A stretch of DNA of 64,000 bases from Leptolyngbyaceae cyanobacterium JSC-12 (lineage in GTDB: Bacteria; Cyanobacteriota; Cyanobacteriia; Leptolyngbyales; Leptolyngbyaceae). Every line of letters starts with the position of its first letter. The stretch's first letter is position 1. Shown piece by piece: positions 51,782 to 60,872 of this stretch. Location of the stretch: contig CM001633.1 in the NCBI GenBank assembly GCA_000309945.1, forward strand, positions 2,514,292 through 2,578,291, given 5' to 3'. The notes below the pieces were generated by a model. That model saw only the letters and a program-made list of their open reading frames with translations. It did not search any database and was not told where the DNA came from. A program made the position numbers and the translations under genes.

Positions 51782-52642
51782 TTAACGCCGTCTACCGCCG
51801 CTGAAACTGCGCGAACGAGAACTGCCAAACCCACGAGAGCGATTGGTGTTGTACGAACGGTTGGAGTTAGAACGACGCAAGGTATTGGAGCCATAACCCG
51901 TTCCAGTAGAGCGATCGCTGCTGCGATTGGTTCCCACTCTAGTTTGTCCTGTAGGTGTTCTTAAGCGACCCGTAGTCCGGAAGTTTTGACGGTTGCGAAC
52001 CTCCGCAGGTGCAGTATTGTAGCGAGTTCGATAATTGCTGACCGCATCATTGTAAGTTCTGCCATAGCCGCCATAGCCTGTCAGCACTACACCGGGCTGA
52101 TACACAGGTGGAAAGTAGTATTGAGGTCTAAACAGCAAACTGCCAAGTGCCTGCCCAGCCAACGCTCCAGCAAAAGGTGTCCAGAAGCTAGATTCTTGCC
52201 GCACAATCACTGTTTCAGTCTGTCCAGTTTGCGGATTCGTCACATTTTCCGTCACGTTATGAACATATTCAATTTTGAAGTCTTCGGTGAGATGCAAAGA
52301 AGCCTGTCCATTTTCTGTCTTCAGGTAACTCTTTTGCCCTTGAGAGATTTCTTCATCCGTCAAGCGTGCCATTGGGAGGTTAGCTGTGCGATATACAGAT
52401 GAATCCCCCGGTTTGGTATTCAACAGCATCACAGTATACTCGCCCGTTGCATCGTCGTAGGTTGCTTGCTGAACAGGATATTGACCATCCGCCAATTTGT
52501 TTTGGGATGCCTGCATACTGGTTTGTTGAACATTGGGAATTCTGGAAGAGTCTCCTCCGGCTGGAGCACCTCCACAAGAGACAGAGGTTACTGCCAGAGT
52601 CAGCACCATTAGAGAAATGAGAAGTCGGCGAAGCATGTTCAT
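51782..52642 (-). CDS. Lipoprotein with Ser/Arg/Gly-rich tail, function unknown
   Basis: A 286-residue exported protein. The N-terminus MNMLRRLLISLMVLTLAVTS ends in a lipobox VSVSCGGAP-like site (C23). A mixed alpha/beta domain to about residue 130 (YPVQQATYDDATGEYTVMLL, MARLTDEEISQGQKSYLKTE) is followed by FRPQYYFPPVYQPGVVLTG and a C-terminal ~100 residues dominated by Ser, Arg, Gly, Asn and Thr (SRGFGSSRSRSFSGGRRR). The tail is basic and likely disordered. I recall related cyanobacterial proteins but no function. It is 26 bp from the DUF1517 gene and in the same direction. Confidence 0.7.
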   Translation of the reverse strand: MNMLRRLLISLMVLTLAVTSVSCGGAPAGGDSSRIPNVQQTSMQASQNKLADGQYPVQQATYDDATGEYTVMLLNTKPGDSSVYRTANLPMARLTDEEISQGQKSYLKTENGQASLHLTEDFKIEYVHNVTENVTNPQTGQTETVIVRQESSFWTPFAGALAGQALGSLLFRPQYYFPPVYQPGVVLTGYGGYGRTYNDAVSNYRTRYNTAPAEVRNRQNFRTTGRLRTPTGQTRVGTNRSSDRSTGTGYGSNTLRRSNSNRSYNTNRSRGFGSSRSRSFSGGRRR

Positions 52643-52668
52643 GGTTGATGTGATGTGACGATATTAAT

Positions 52669-53277
52669 TTACAGCGGAACGAGTTCTGGAAAGTTGAGCA
52701 TTAGTTGATCAGAAGACAATTCTTCACCCAATTGTGCTGGAGAAAAATGCACTTGAATGGCACGCAATTTTTCCTGGTAATGCAAGTTGATCAGGGCTTT
52801 AAGACCGGCTTTGAGGGCAGTCAGGCTAGCGAGGTCAGTTTCGAGTTGGGGAACTTCCCCTTCATAGGCAACAGTGATCATCACAATTAGATTTTGGGTA
52901 ATCGGGATTGTGTCAAACTCTTCATCGTCGTCGCCGGACAAGATGGTTCCACTCCGATAACGCTGCGCAGAGTCGGTAAACAATTCTTCGACAAAATCGC
53001 CTGCTTCCCCCTCATCCCAAAATACCTCCCCTTCATTCGCAGCCGATTGCCAGTAGATGTCATATTGCAATAGAGCCTGGCAAATTTCAGCTAGCCCTTC
53101 GCCCAGAGTCTGGATGTCGCCATCGCTGTCAACCGCATCCCGAGCTGCCTGGTTTAATACGCCCAGGAGAGGGGCTACTTCCTTTCCTGTCAGATGGATA
53201 AATAATCGAGCTACCACAAATCGGGTTTTGCCACTCAATCGGTTGAAGCGATCGCCTAAAGAACCCATGTCTTCCAA
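52669..53277 (-). CDS. DUF1517 family protein
   Basis: A 202-residue protein recognised as DUF1517. Strong segments are SLGDRFNRLSGKTRFVVARLFIHLTGKEVAPLLGVLNQAAR (N-terminus) and ITVAYEGEVPQLETDLASLTALKAGL. Full-length family members often have an N-terminal transmembrane region; this one lacks it and starts at the soluble core, with an ATG at 53277 or three codons later. An acidic patch (SGDDDEEFDTIP) lies mid-protein. It is the promoter-proximal gene of the pair with the SR-rich lipoprotein. Confidence 0.82.
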   Translation of the reverse strand: MEDMGSLGDRFNRLSGKTRFVVARLFIHLTGKEVAPLLGVLNQAARDAVDSDGDIQTLGEGLAEICQALLQYDIYWQSAANEGEVFWDEGEAGDFVEELFTDSAQRYRSGTILSGDDDEEFDTIPITQNLIVMITVAYEGEVPQLETDLASLTALKAGLKALINLHYQEKLRAIQVHFSPAQLGEELSSDQLMLNFPELVPL

Positions 53278-53403
53278 TCTCCAACGTGTTGACGCCTGAT
53301 CAGGGACTTCTTATGCTAATCAAGCCTTATTCCCACTGTAGAAGATTGCTGGAATGGATCTAGGGGGGGATGCCAAGTAATTTTTAGAGAAATTACCGAA
53401 TCG

Positions 53404-53706
53404 TCATGGTTGAGCTTTGACAAATCCTCCTCTGAGTCCTTGTTTGGCATCTCGAAGGTAAATATCCGGCAATGTTAGATAAGGCGTGCAAGGGATCTCG
53501 GCTGCCCAACACTGGCTCCTCTCACTCTCAGCCGGAACGTAAAATTTGACATCGTTGACTTGTTTCAGGCTTTTGCGTCCACCTTCTAAAGTTTGCATTG
53601 TAGGTGGCAACAGGAGATCCGGCGCTTGGATTAAAGGCAAGATTTTGCGTTCATTTAACCCCTGCCAGGTGGCTAACACTGCAATGCTAAAACAGGCTGC
53701 GCCCAA
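53404..53706 (-). pseudogene. C-terminal remnant of a large membrane protein
   Basis: A 100-codon frame with no credible start. It begins in a hydrophobic helix (CFSIAVLATWQGLN) and continues with LIQAPDLLLPPTMQTLEGGR and SQCWAAEIPCTPYLTLPDIYLRDAKQGLRGGF, which reads like the last helix and the exposed C-terminal domain of a multi-pass membrane protein (I recall a similar end in LIC_10190-type proteins). The 5' part is missing. It overlaps the truncated methyltransferase gene at 53673-53706 in another frame, so a deletion probably joined the two. Confidence 0.55.
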
Positions 53707-54071
53707 ACAGAAGGAACAGTTAAAACTAACTTGCCATCCTGACGTAAAACGCGACGAATTTCACTCAAAATCGATTTTTCGTGCTCGATGTGTTCTAGGA
53801 CTGCCAGCATCGTGACTACATCAAAGCTACTGTCGGCGAATGGCAATTGCTGATCCAGATGCGTTTGGATTGTTTCTAACTTGGCGGTGCGTAGCGGTAC
53901 CACCTTAAAGTCAATTCCAACGCCGTAGCTAATTTGAGATTCAACAGTTTTCAAAAACCTGGCAGAACGACCACACCCCACATCTAGTAAGCGGGCACCA
54001 TGAGGAATTTGGGAGGTCACTTTGCGGAGGCGAAACCACCGCAATATCGGTTCTAAAAACGGCTCTGACAT
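53673..54071 (-). pseudogene. Truncated class I methyltransferase
   Basis: A 132-residue frame with motif I LLDVGCGRSARFL (about residues 27-39), the acidic GIDFKVVPLRTAKLE, and MLAVLEHIEHEKSILSEIRRVLRQDGKLVLTVPSVWAQPVL. Related proteins go on for some 70 residues (the usual end after WAKPVLEFL). Here the reading frame leaves the family pattern after PVL and stops at LQC. The catalytic fold lacks its last strands, so it is likely non-functional. The break coincides with the start of the membrane-protein remnant. Confidence 0.6.
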
Positions 54072-54326
54072 TGATTTTGCTTAACTCCTCACAGCCTTTT
54101 GAGCGTGCCCACCCATTGGGTAGAATCTTTCAAGTTGCTAATTATTACAGAGACTATACGATTTTATGTTCTTTTTGGAAAGACTTGGTATTTCCCCGAC
54201 AGTTCCTGGTGAATAACCTTGCATGAGCTGTTTGCTTATCCAATTTTGCTGAGGGATAAATTTACACAAGGGCTATTTTTTATTTTGTTGAAGCATTAAA
54301 AGTCTGGGAACCTTCCCAAAGATTCC
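54072..54326. other. 255-bp gap between the methyltransferase fragment and HAD gene
   Basis: AT-rich spacer with no gene. It could hold the former methyltransferase promoter. I see no strong terminator. Confidence 0.45.
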
Positions 54327-55112
54327 TCATGTCAGCCAATGTAGAAAATCTTGGGAAAAGTTTTCCAGAGAAATCAAATGAATAAGTGGATCCTGGGCAG
54401 CCTGGGCGCGATCGCCTTCAGTATTGTAGCCCCAGTCTGCTAGAAACAATTCCACATCAGCCAACTCCAGCCGTTTTTGAATTCCCTGCAATGTTTTTAA
54501 GCGATCTTCCACAAACCAGAACACCGCATCTTGCCCAAACACTTGTTTCAGTTCCAGCAAGATATCTCCTTTAGAGCGTTTTACTTCTTTGCCCAAAAGT
54601 TGTAACTCAGTTAAATCAATGCCTTGTTGTTCCAATAGTTGTTGAATAAATCGTCCTTCTTTCGTGCTGATAATTGCAACATGAATTTCAGTTTCGAGAA
54701 TAGCTTTGAGGCGATCGCACACTCCTGGATAAAACCGATGCTCTGCCAACCAACTTTCCAAATCCGTAGCAATCCACTGATCGCGGGTGCTATCCACCTG
54801 GGCAACTAATTCCGTCGAGGTCAGGTTTTCATCAGTCACAAGTTGGTGCGCGATCGCACTCCAGTCTTGCAAAATCGCCGCTTCAGATACGCCTTGCAGT
54901 ACTGCTCGCAAAACCACTGGCATCTCCCATCCAGTTTCCACTACTGGACGCAATCGGTAAAACGATTCTGCCAATCCTGCTGGCGGGGTGTGACTGGTGG
55001 GTTGCCAGATGTTGCAGTAAGCCTGCCACGCTGTAATAAAGTATTCCTTCAACCCGTCACACAACACTCCATCAAAGTCAAGTGCCAGCACAGTGGGACT
55101 ATTACTCAGCAT
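54327..55112 (-). CDS. HAD family hydrolase
   Basis: A 261-residue HAD hydrolase. Motif I LALDFDGVLCDG (about residues 7-18 from the ATG at 55112) and motif II VAIISTKEGRF, with FVEDRLKTLQGI as the acidic motif, are clear, and a large helical cap separates motif I and II. Most such proteins are phosphatases. The substrate is unknown. The frame continues upstream to 55154, but MLSNSPTVLALDFDG is the natural N-terminus. Confidence 0.85.
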   Translation of the reverse strand: MLSNSPTVLALDFDGVLCDGLKEYFITAWQAYCNIWQPTSHTPPAGLAESFYRLRPVVETGWEMPVVLRAVLQGVSEAAILQDWSAIAHQLVTDENLTSTELVAQVDSTRDQWIATDLESWLAEHRFYPGVCDRLKAILETEIHVAIISTKEGRFIQQLLEQQGIDLTELQLLGKEVKRSKGDILLELKQVFGQDAVFWFVEDRLKTLQGIQKRLELADVELFLADWGYNTEGDRAQAAQDPLIHLISLENFSQDFLHWLT

Positions 55113-55231
55113 AGATTCATCCCTGTCAGGAACTTCGCTTCTAAGGTACCGCAAGAACCTGAAAGAGATGACATGAATGCGCGATCGCCACGATAAAAAT
55201 GAGTCGTCTTGAGTTTGGCAGCTTTACCAAC

Positions 55232-56068
55232 TCAGGCGGTCGGGTCGATAAATCGCTGAATTAAGGAGACAACTAGTAACTTCGCCGCAAACGGAGGGCC
55301 ATCCAGTAAATAGCGTTTTGCTAGCCGCCGGGGTTCTTGCAGCAGACGATATACTGTTTCAAAGCCCAAATTCTGCGCCCATCGAGGTGGACGCTTAATG
55401 TCTTGTGTGACATAGCTAAAACTAATGCCAACCCCTATCCACCAGGCATCTGGGCAAGCATGGCGGATTTGTGCAATCAATCGTTCTGACTTGGGAAAAC
55501 CCACAGCTACATAGATGATGTCAGGCTTGCTACAACGCAATATCTCCATAATTTCTTGTATTTGCTTCGGATCTCGCTCAAACCCATATGGAGGGCATAG
55601 AGTACCAGTTATTTTTAACCCTGGATTGCGTTGACTCAGAATCGCTGCTGCTCGCTCAGCCGTGCCTTCATTCCCACCAAGCAGAAAAATTGACTGACTG
55701 CGTTTAGCCGCTTCCGCCGTCAGGCTGTAAATCAGGTTAGAACCGCATACTCGTTCAGGTAGGGGATTGCCACGTAACCAACTTGCCCAAACGAGGGTAA
55801 TTCCATCTGCGACCCGCAAGGTACTACTGGCAACTAACCGCTGCAGATCCGAACTGGCAGCAGTTTTCCGCAGATTTTCAAGATTCACTGTAATACACCA
55901 CCCCCCGTGTCCTGCCGCGATCGCATCCGCAATGAGTTGAACACACTCAACTTCATTAATTGGGGCTAGAGAAACCTGACACAATTTGATTGTATGAAGG
56001 TTTTTTTCATCTTGAAGAGTAACACGTTGAAATGGTGACGATTGATCAATCAGTTTGAAATCAGGCAT
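55232..56068 (-). CDS. WecG/TagA/CpsF glycosyltransferase
   Basis: A 278-residue GT26-type glycosyltransferase. VTVNLENLRKTAAS..., ADGITLVWASWLRGNPLPERVCG (about residues 87-109) and GFPKSERLIAQIRHACPDAWWIGVGISFSY are the hallmark segments; the Asp in ADG is thought to be catalytic. It transfers a sugar to a lipid-linked precursor for exopolysaccharide or O-antigen. ~30 residues at the N-terminus precede the core. A 680-bp gap lies upstream. Confidence 0.88.
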   Translation of the reverse strand: MPDFKLIDQSSPFQRVTLQDEKNLHTIKLCQVSLAPINEVECVQLIADAIAAGHGGWCITVNLENLRKTAASSDLQRLVASSTLRVADGITLVWASWLRGNPLPERVCGSNLIYSLTAEAAKRSQSIFLLGGNEGTAERAAAILSQRNPGLKITGTLCPPYGFERDPKQIQEIMEILRCSKPDIIYVAVGFPKSERLIAQIRHACPDAWWIGVGISFSYVTQDIKRPPRWAQNLGFETVYRLLQEPRRLAKRYLLDGPPFAAKLLVVSLIQRFIDPTA

Positions 56069-56750
56069 TTCTTATCACAGGCAATAAACGGTAGTGGTCA
56101 AACTCCAGAATTTTGGAATCCCAAAAATCAAAAGTTCAGCAACCCTAAACGATTCACATCAGGCAGTAACAGCATGAGCGAAGCCTACAGATGCTGGTCG
56201 GCAATAGGTTGTAAAGGAGAGTCAGTAAAATTTAGTTACTGAGTGTGAACCATAAATGTATGAATCATATAAACCTTTAGGAGAACTTTTCAAAAGAAAT
56301 TAGTTGAATCGCGAATTGCACGGTTATTTTGTCAGGATAGTTTATGAAAGATTTACAGTTTTACAATGGAATAATTAAGTAAGGATCAACGATGCTTCTT
56401 GAAAAAATTAAACATCAACCTTTTTATGAAGTTTTTAAGCTGGCTTTGTGAACTTTGTAAGGTCTGTTTATAACAATTTACAAACAAATATTGCGATATT
56501 AAAAACTAGCTGATTGGTGCAACCCAGGAGAGTGTGACATTCGCACAAGCGATGTTTGCCCGGATTTTGCTATCCGTGACTGCGTTAGAGGCAGCGATCG
56601 CGGCTGGCTTTACCTTTGCAGTCCCTTCTCCCCTGGTGGGAGAAGGGATTTAGGAATGAGGGGAAAAGATTTGTCAGTCAACTAGGTCGCATTAGAAATA
56701 GCGGGACTGGAAATTGCAGATTTGCAATCGCTTCCATGCCCAGCCCAGAA
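56069..56750. other. 682-bp gene-free region
   Basis: No credible gene. The left two thirds are AT-rich (notably 56240-56520) and would hold the glycosyltransferase promoter. At 56623-56647 is a short hairpin repeat related to the element at 1342. The rest shows nothing recognisable. Confidence 0.6.
56623..56647. repeat. Short copy of the hairpin repeat
   Basis: A perfect 10-bp stem CCCTTCTCCC / GGGAGAAGGG with a CTGGT loop, followed by ATTTAGGAATGAGGGG. It shares the stem with the repeats at 1342 and 1461 but not their flanks. Confidence 0.7.
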
Positions 56751-58391
56751 CTAATGAACTGTAAACGGGCTTGGATCAGCTTCCACGATGACAACTGGAA
56801 ACGGGCTAGTTTCTAGTACGGCTTGAGAAACAGAGCCTACCAACACTTCTTCGAGGGGACGATGTCCGCGTTTACCCATCACAATTTCAGCTACTCCATA
56901 GGTTTGAGCCGTCTGCACAATTTCTTCTGGTACGGAACCCGATGTTGTAATAAATCGATGACGAATATCCGCCAGGAGTTGATTTACCTGATCTCGCAGC
57001 CACTCTACTGCGCCTGGTTCATCGACTCGAATCACCGATAGCACAACCACTTCTGCATCACTACGACGGGCAAGTTCTGCGGCTTTGGTTAACACCTGCA
57101 CGGCTAAGGGCGAAGTATCCACTGCTGCTAGTAAAACAATGCGGCGAGAAACGGCGACTTTGGTGGGGTCAACTTCGCCCCGCTGTAACAGTTTGGGTGC
57201 AAAGGTAGGAATTGCCCAGGCTCCTAACGGTGCCGTCACTAAAATGGAAAGGGCGGATAGGGCTAGAATCGTTTTGCCGCCAGTAATTCCCTGTGCTAGC
57301 GGAATGGCGCCAATTGCAGCTTGCACGGTTGCTTTAGCCGAGTTTCCTGGTAGCAAAAATAGACGCTCTTTCCAGTTCCAGTTACTCCCGATGGTAGACA
57401 GATACCAGCCCAGCGATCGCCCCAGGAGCGTCCCAATTGCTAGTATCAGCAATCCCACCAGCAAGATGCCTCCCAACTCTTGTAGTTCAATACTGGCTCC
57501 AAGCAACACAAACAAAAAAATCTCTGCGATCGCCCACAAACTGTCGAACCCACCCCGCAATCGACGTGCCAGTGGTGCATCCAACTCAATCAAGAAAAAC
57601 CCAGTTGCCATTACTGCCAGATACCCCGAGAAAATTGGGAAATCTTCTGCTAAAACTACCAGCAAGAGAGCACAACCCGCTGTTACTAGCGCATCCTGAA
57701 CAGCGCTTTGGGTCCAGTTTTGCCGAGCCAGTAAGGAAACCAGCAGGTAGGCTGTGAGCCAGCCTATAGCTACCCCCAGACTAATTTGAAGAATGATTTG
57801 GAAGGGTAAGAGTTGCACCGGGCTGAGGGTTAACCCTCCTGGCAGAGTCACACCAGTTGCAGCACCTTGAGTCAGGAAGGCTAGTAGTAGACTAAACACC
57901 AGTAATAGCAATACATCTGATAATGCACTTCCGGTCAAAATCGCATCGGGAATGCCTTTCTCAACTCCCCATCCCAGGCTTTTTAACCGCAGCATTCCTG
58001 GTACGATAACGGCTGGCGATTCTGCTCCGATCACACAACCCAATAGCAGCCCGGTTGCAAAATCAAACTGGAATAGCCACATGGCTGCTAAGGCGATTGC
58101 GATTGCTTCGCACGCCGCAGGTAAAAACCCCAACCGCAAAGCAACAGACCCTTGTTGAGAGAGTTTTTCTCGGTCTAGTCCCAACCCTGCTTTCATCAAA
58201 ATCACCATCACAGCGATCGTGCGAAGCGCATTTGCTGCCTCCAAAACCTCCCGACTGATTAGATCGCCTACCTGAGGACCCAGCACAATCCCAACCAGAA
58301 CCATCCCCACCAATGCAGGCGCTTTTAGTCGTCGAGCAATCTGCCCGACAAAGAATCCCATTAATAAAATCCAAATAATACTTTCTAGCAT
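56751..58391 (-). CDS. Cation:proton antiporter with C-terminal universal stress domain
   Basis: A 546-residue protein. About 12 helices form the CPA2-type exchanger: LKAPALVGMVLVGIVLGPQV is the first conserved segment, and GCVIGAESPAVIVPGML contains the acidic exchange-site region. After ~400 residues there is a UspA-type domain (SRRIVLLAAVDTSPLAVQVLTKAAELA to the end) with the nucleotide motif MGKRGHRPLEEVLVGSVSQ. It probably exchanges Na+ or K+ for H+ with nucleotide control through the Usp part. The substrate is not fixed by the sequence. Confidence 0.86.
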   Translation of the reverse strand: MLESIIWILLMGFFVGQIARRLKAPALVGMVLVGIVLGPQVGDLISREVLEAANALRTIAVMVILMKAGLGLDREKLSQQGSVALRLGFLPAACEAIAIALAAMWLFQFDFATGLLLGCVIGAESPAVIVPGMLRLKSLGWGVEKGIPDAILTGSALSDVLLLLVFSLLLAFLTQGAATGVTLPGGLTLSPVQLLPFQIILQISLGVAIGWLTAYLLVSLLARQNWTQSAVQDALVTAGCALLLVVLAEDFPIFSGYLAVMATGFFLIELDAPLARRLRGGFDSLWAIAEIFLFVLLGASIELQELGGILLVGLLILAIGTLLGRSLGWYLSTIGSNWNWKERLFLLPGNSAKATVQAAIGAIPLAQGITGGKTILALSALSILVTAPLGAWAIPTFAPKLLQRGEVDPTKVAVSRRIVLLAAVDTSPLAVQVLTKAAELARRSDAEVVVLSVIRVDEPGAVEWLRDQVNQLLADIRHRFITTSGSVPEEIVQTAQTYGVAEIVMGKRGHRPLEEVLVGSVSQAVLETSPFPVVIVEADPSPFTVH

Positions 58392-58640
58392 TGCAGCCCG
58401 TTACAGTTGAATCAGTGAACAACGCGGCTTGCAGTAGAAGGAGCTAGCTAAAATTGCCATGACTCTACTCTTCCGCTGCAAACCGGAATCGTAGGAGCCA
58501 TCAGCCTTATGTTTTCAGCTTTTAGGTTTCAAATCACCAGATTTTAGACTTTAGGCAAAACAAAAGGCGGTTTTGGCGATCTCCATCGCCATCCCCCTAT
58601 TTATACCACTCTTACCTGACTGACTAACACAACGCAAACC

Positions 58641-58733
58641 GCCCTCCCCCCTAAATCCCTTCTCCCAAGCTGGGCTACTGTGTACACACAAGCCTATTTT
58701 GGGAGAGGGAACACAAGGGGTGAGGGTTTTTTG
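58641..58733. repeat. Diverged copy of the hairpin repeat, interrupted
   Basis: CCCTCCCCCCTAAATCCCTTCTCCCAAGCTGGG at the left and TTTTGGGAGAGGGAACACAAGG at the right are separated by about 25 bp that include TGTGTACACA, a perfect 10-bp palindrome (58679-58688). This looks like a copy of the family with altered or inserted central sequence. Confidence 0.5.
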
Positions 58734-58740
58734 GGCGAGA

Positions 58741-58960
58741 TCTGTTTTGTTCTGGATACGTGTGTGAATAACCTGCGTTATGCGCGGCTGGATGTCCCTG
58801 AAGCAGAGTGTATTGAAGTTACAAAACGTGCCAATGCTCAAGAGTTTATCCTGCGTCTGCCGGATGGCTGAACACCGTGCTGACCGAACGAGGCAGTAAT
58901 CTCAGTCAAGGACAACGGCAACTTCTGACGATCGCTTTAAGGGCAAACTTGAAGGGATTG
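58741..58960 (+). pseudogene. ABC-exporter ATPase fragment with frameshift
   Basis: The frame NNLRYARLDVPEAECIEVTKRANAQEFILRLPDG matches the nucleotide-binding domain of ABC exporters (usual form NLRYGR...AHEFIMRLPEG). It hits a stop right after LPDG. One frame over, NTVLTERGSNLSQGQRQLLTIA supplies the next part, including the ABC signature LSQGQRQ. A one-base deletion between GGC and AACACC explains the break. Neither Walker motif is present in the fragment, and no further exporter DNA surrounds it. Confidence 0.7.
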
Positions 58961-59011
58961 TGCATCCTGCATAATTGCTACTAGAAGACCTGCCTGAATC
59001 TGCAAGCAATT

Positions 59012-60103
59012 TTAGGCAACTGGCAACGAAAATCGAAACGTACTGCCTTTGCCTAACGCACTGTCAACTTCAATCACGCCCCCTTGCAACTCTACCAGGC
59101 GGCGGGAAATTGCCAGCCCAATTCCTGTACCGCCGGATTTGCGATCGCGTGATCGGTCTGCCCGCCAAAATCGCTCAAATACATGAGGCAAATCCTCAGC
59201 CGCAATCCCCTGTCCCGTGTCGGTTACAGCCACCCAAACTTTACGTCCTTCGTTCCAGGCGCGCACTGTGATTGTTCCTTCCTGGGTGTACCGCAAGGCG
59301 TTTCCCAGCAAGTTCATCAACACCTGCTCCACTCGTTCGGGATCGGCTAGAACGGGGGGTAAGTCCATTGGGCACTCTAGCCGCAATGCCGGACTTTCCT
59401 CAATCAATTGATGGGAAAATTTGTCTGTGATCGCTGTTAAAAGCGGCAATAGCTCTACCTGTTCCACTCGAATTGGCAAATAGCCTGCTTCTGCCTGAGA
59501 CAGTTCTTGTAAATCGTTCACCAGTCGCCGCAAACGTCCCGTTTCTCCCACTAACCGCTGGTAAATATCTACCGTTGGCTCAATTGTTCCATCTGCTAGC
59601 CCTTCCAGATAGCCTTCCACAATCGTCAACGGTGTTCGCAGTTCGTGCGTCAAGTCGCTAACAAGTTCTCTACGGCGCTGCTCTACCCCTTCCAGATTAG
59701 CAGCCATCTGGTTAAAACTGGTTGCCAGTCGATCTAGCTCCGGAATTTCGTTGTGGGGAAGGCGTTCTTCTAAATGACCTGCTGTGATCTTCTGCGTCAC
59801 TTTCTCCATTTGAATTAATGGCTGGGTAATGCGTTTCGACACCAGGTAACTTAAGCCTCCAGCCGCAGATGCCCCAACCACCACAGACCACAGTGCTCCT
59901 CGGCTCCAGGCAGATTCAAACCCATCCATCAGTTTTTGACGAACCCGCACCAGGTTAAATCCACCAATTTGCATATTGTCCAGGTGCAGCACAAATAAAC
60001 GGGGTGAATAAAGCTTGCCAACAGCTACAAGCGTGCTCAAGCCTACCACCATTACAATCAGGTGTGAGAGGAATAGGCGTGCCCGGAGTCCCAGTTTTGC
60101 CAT
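59012..60103 (-). CDS. Sensor histidine kinase (HAMP-HisKA-HATPase)
   Basis: A 363-residue membrane kinase. Two helices at about residues 11-30 and 70-90 flank a short periplasmic loop; HAMP follows (90-140). The phospho-acceptor is H153 in SDLTHELRTPL. The ATPase domain has N-box LMNLLGNALRYT and G motifs DTGQGIA and GGTGIGLA. It is 3 bp behind the response regulator gene, so the two form a pair. The signal is unknown. Confidence 0.92.
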   Translation of the reverse strand: MAKLGLRARLFLSHLIVMVVGLSTLVAVGKLYSPRLFVLHLDNMQIGGFNLVRVRQKLMDGFESAWSRGALWSVVVGASAAGGLSYLVSKRITQPLIQMEKVTQKITAGHLEERLPHNEIPELDRLATSFNQMAANLEGVEQRRRELVSDLTHELRTPLTIVEGYLEGLADGTIEPTVDIYQRLVGETGRLRRLVNDLQELSQAEAGYLPIRVEQVELLPLLTAITDKFSHQLIEESPALRLECPMDLPPVLADPERVEQVLMNLLGNALRYTQEGTITVRAWNEGRKVWVAVTDTGQGIAAEDLPHVFERFWRADRSRDRKSGGTGIGLAISRRLVELQGGVIEVDSALGKGSTFRFSLPVA

Positions 60104-60106
60104 GGG

Positions 60107-60811
60107 CTATGCTGTCGTGTCTTCAAATTTGTAACCCACGCCAATCACTGTTTTGACAAAACTGGGATTGGCTGGATCGGGTTCAATTTTTTTTCGCAGG
60201 CGAGCAATATGAGTATCTACCACCCGTTCATCGCCAAAGAAGTTGCTGCCCCAGAGTTTATCGATCAGTTGAGTGCGGTTCCATACGCGACCAGGATAGC
60301 TCATAAAAGTGGATAATAAGTCAAATTCCAGGGTGGTCAAGTCTAACGGTTCTAACTGATTCTCGATAAGGCGGTGGGCGGATCGTTGATCTAGATCCAC
60401 CTGAAAATGCTGTGTGCGGTAGATCTGGCTCTGCCCACCCTGGCGTAAACTACGCCGTAACAGGGCCCGGACTCGTGCAACTAATTCCTTGGGGCTGAAG
60501 GGTTTGACCATGTAATCGTCCGCCCCGGTGGATAACCCAATGATGCGATCAAGTTCTTCGCCCCGTGCCGTCAGCATCAAGATGTAGGGATCTTTGGGTC
60601 CGGGCTTTTGGCGAATGCGGGCGCATACTTCCAGTCCATCTAACCCTGGAATCATCAGATCCAGGATGATCAAGTCTGGCTTCTGTTCCTGAAATACCTG
60701 TAGCGTCGTCATTCCATCCCGGCAGATGCGACAGGAAAACCCTTCTTTTTCCAGGTAAAGCTGGATAAGTTGGGCAATTTCGGCTTCGTCTTCAACGATC
60801 AAAATTTCCAT
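60107..60811 (-). CDS. OmpR-family response regulator
   Basis: A 234-residue regulator with a receiver domain (D51 in LIILDLMIPGLDG is the phospho-site; acidic pocket EDE 7-9; K in MVKPFSPKEL) and an OmpR/PhoB winged helix DNA-binding domain (TTLEFDLLSTFMSYPGRVWNRTQLID ... VDTHIARLRKKI). It is the promoter-proximal gene of the pair with the kinase. Its targets are unknown. Confidence 0.93.
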   Translation of the reverse strand: MEILIVEDEAEIAQLIQLYLEKEGFSCRICRDGMTTLQVFQEQKPDLIILDLMIPGLDGLEVCARIRQKPGPKDPYILMLTARGEELDRIIGLSTGADDYMVKPFSPKELVARVRALLRRSLRQGGQSQIYRTQHFQVDLDQRSAHRLIENQLEPLDLTTLEFDLLSTFMSYPGRVWNRTQLIDKLWGSNFFGDERVVDTHIARLRKKIEPDPANPSFVKTVIGVGYKFEDTTA

Positions 60812-60872
60812 GATTCACTCTGTCTACAACCCGCAGTTCGCATTTGGAGTCTATTTTTAGGGATGAGGGATG

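Larger units (their letters stand above)
58392..59011. other. 620-bp region with a repeat and an ABC-transporter fragment
   Basis: No intact gene. It holds a hairpin repeat (58641-58733), a decayed ABC-exporter fragment (58741-58960), and the region before the convergent end of the histidine kinase gene. Confidence 0.6.

Noticed and set aside
54083-54092. AACTCCTCAC, resembling the Yfr1 small-RNA core
   Set aside because: The core continues as AG and not as the expected AC, and no flanking stems fit. Chance match.
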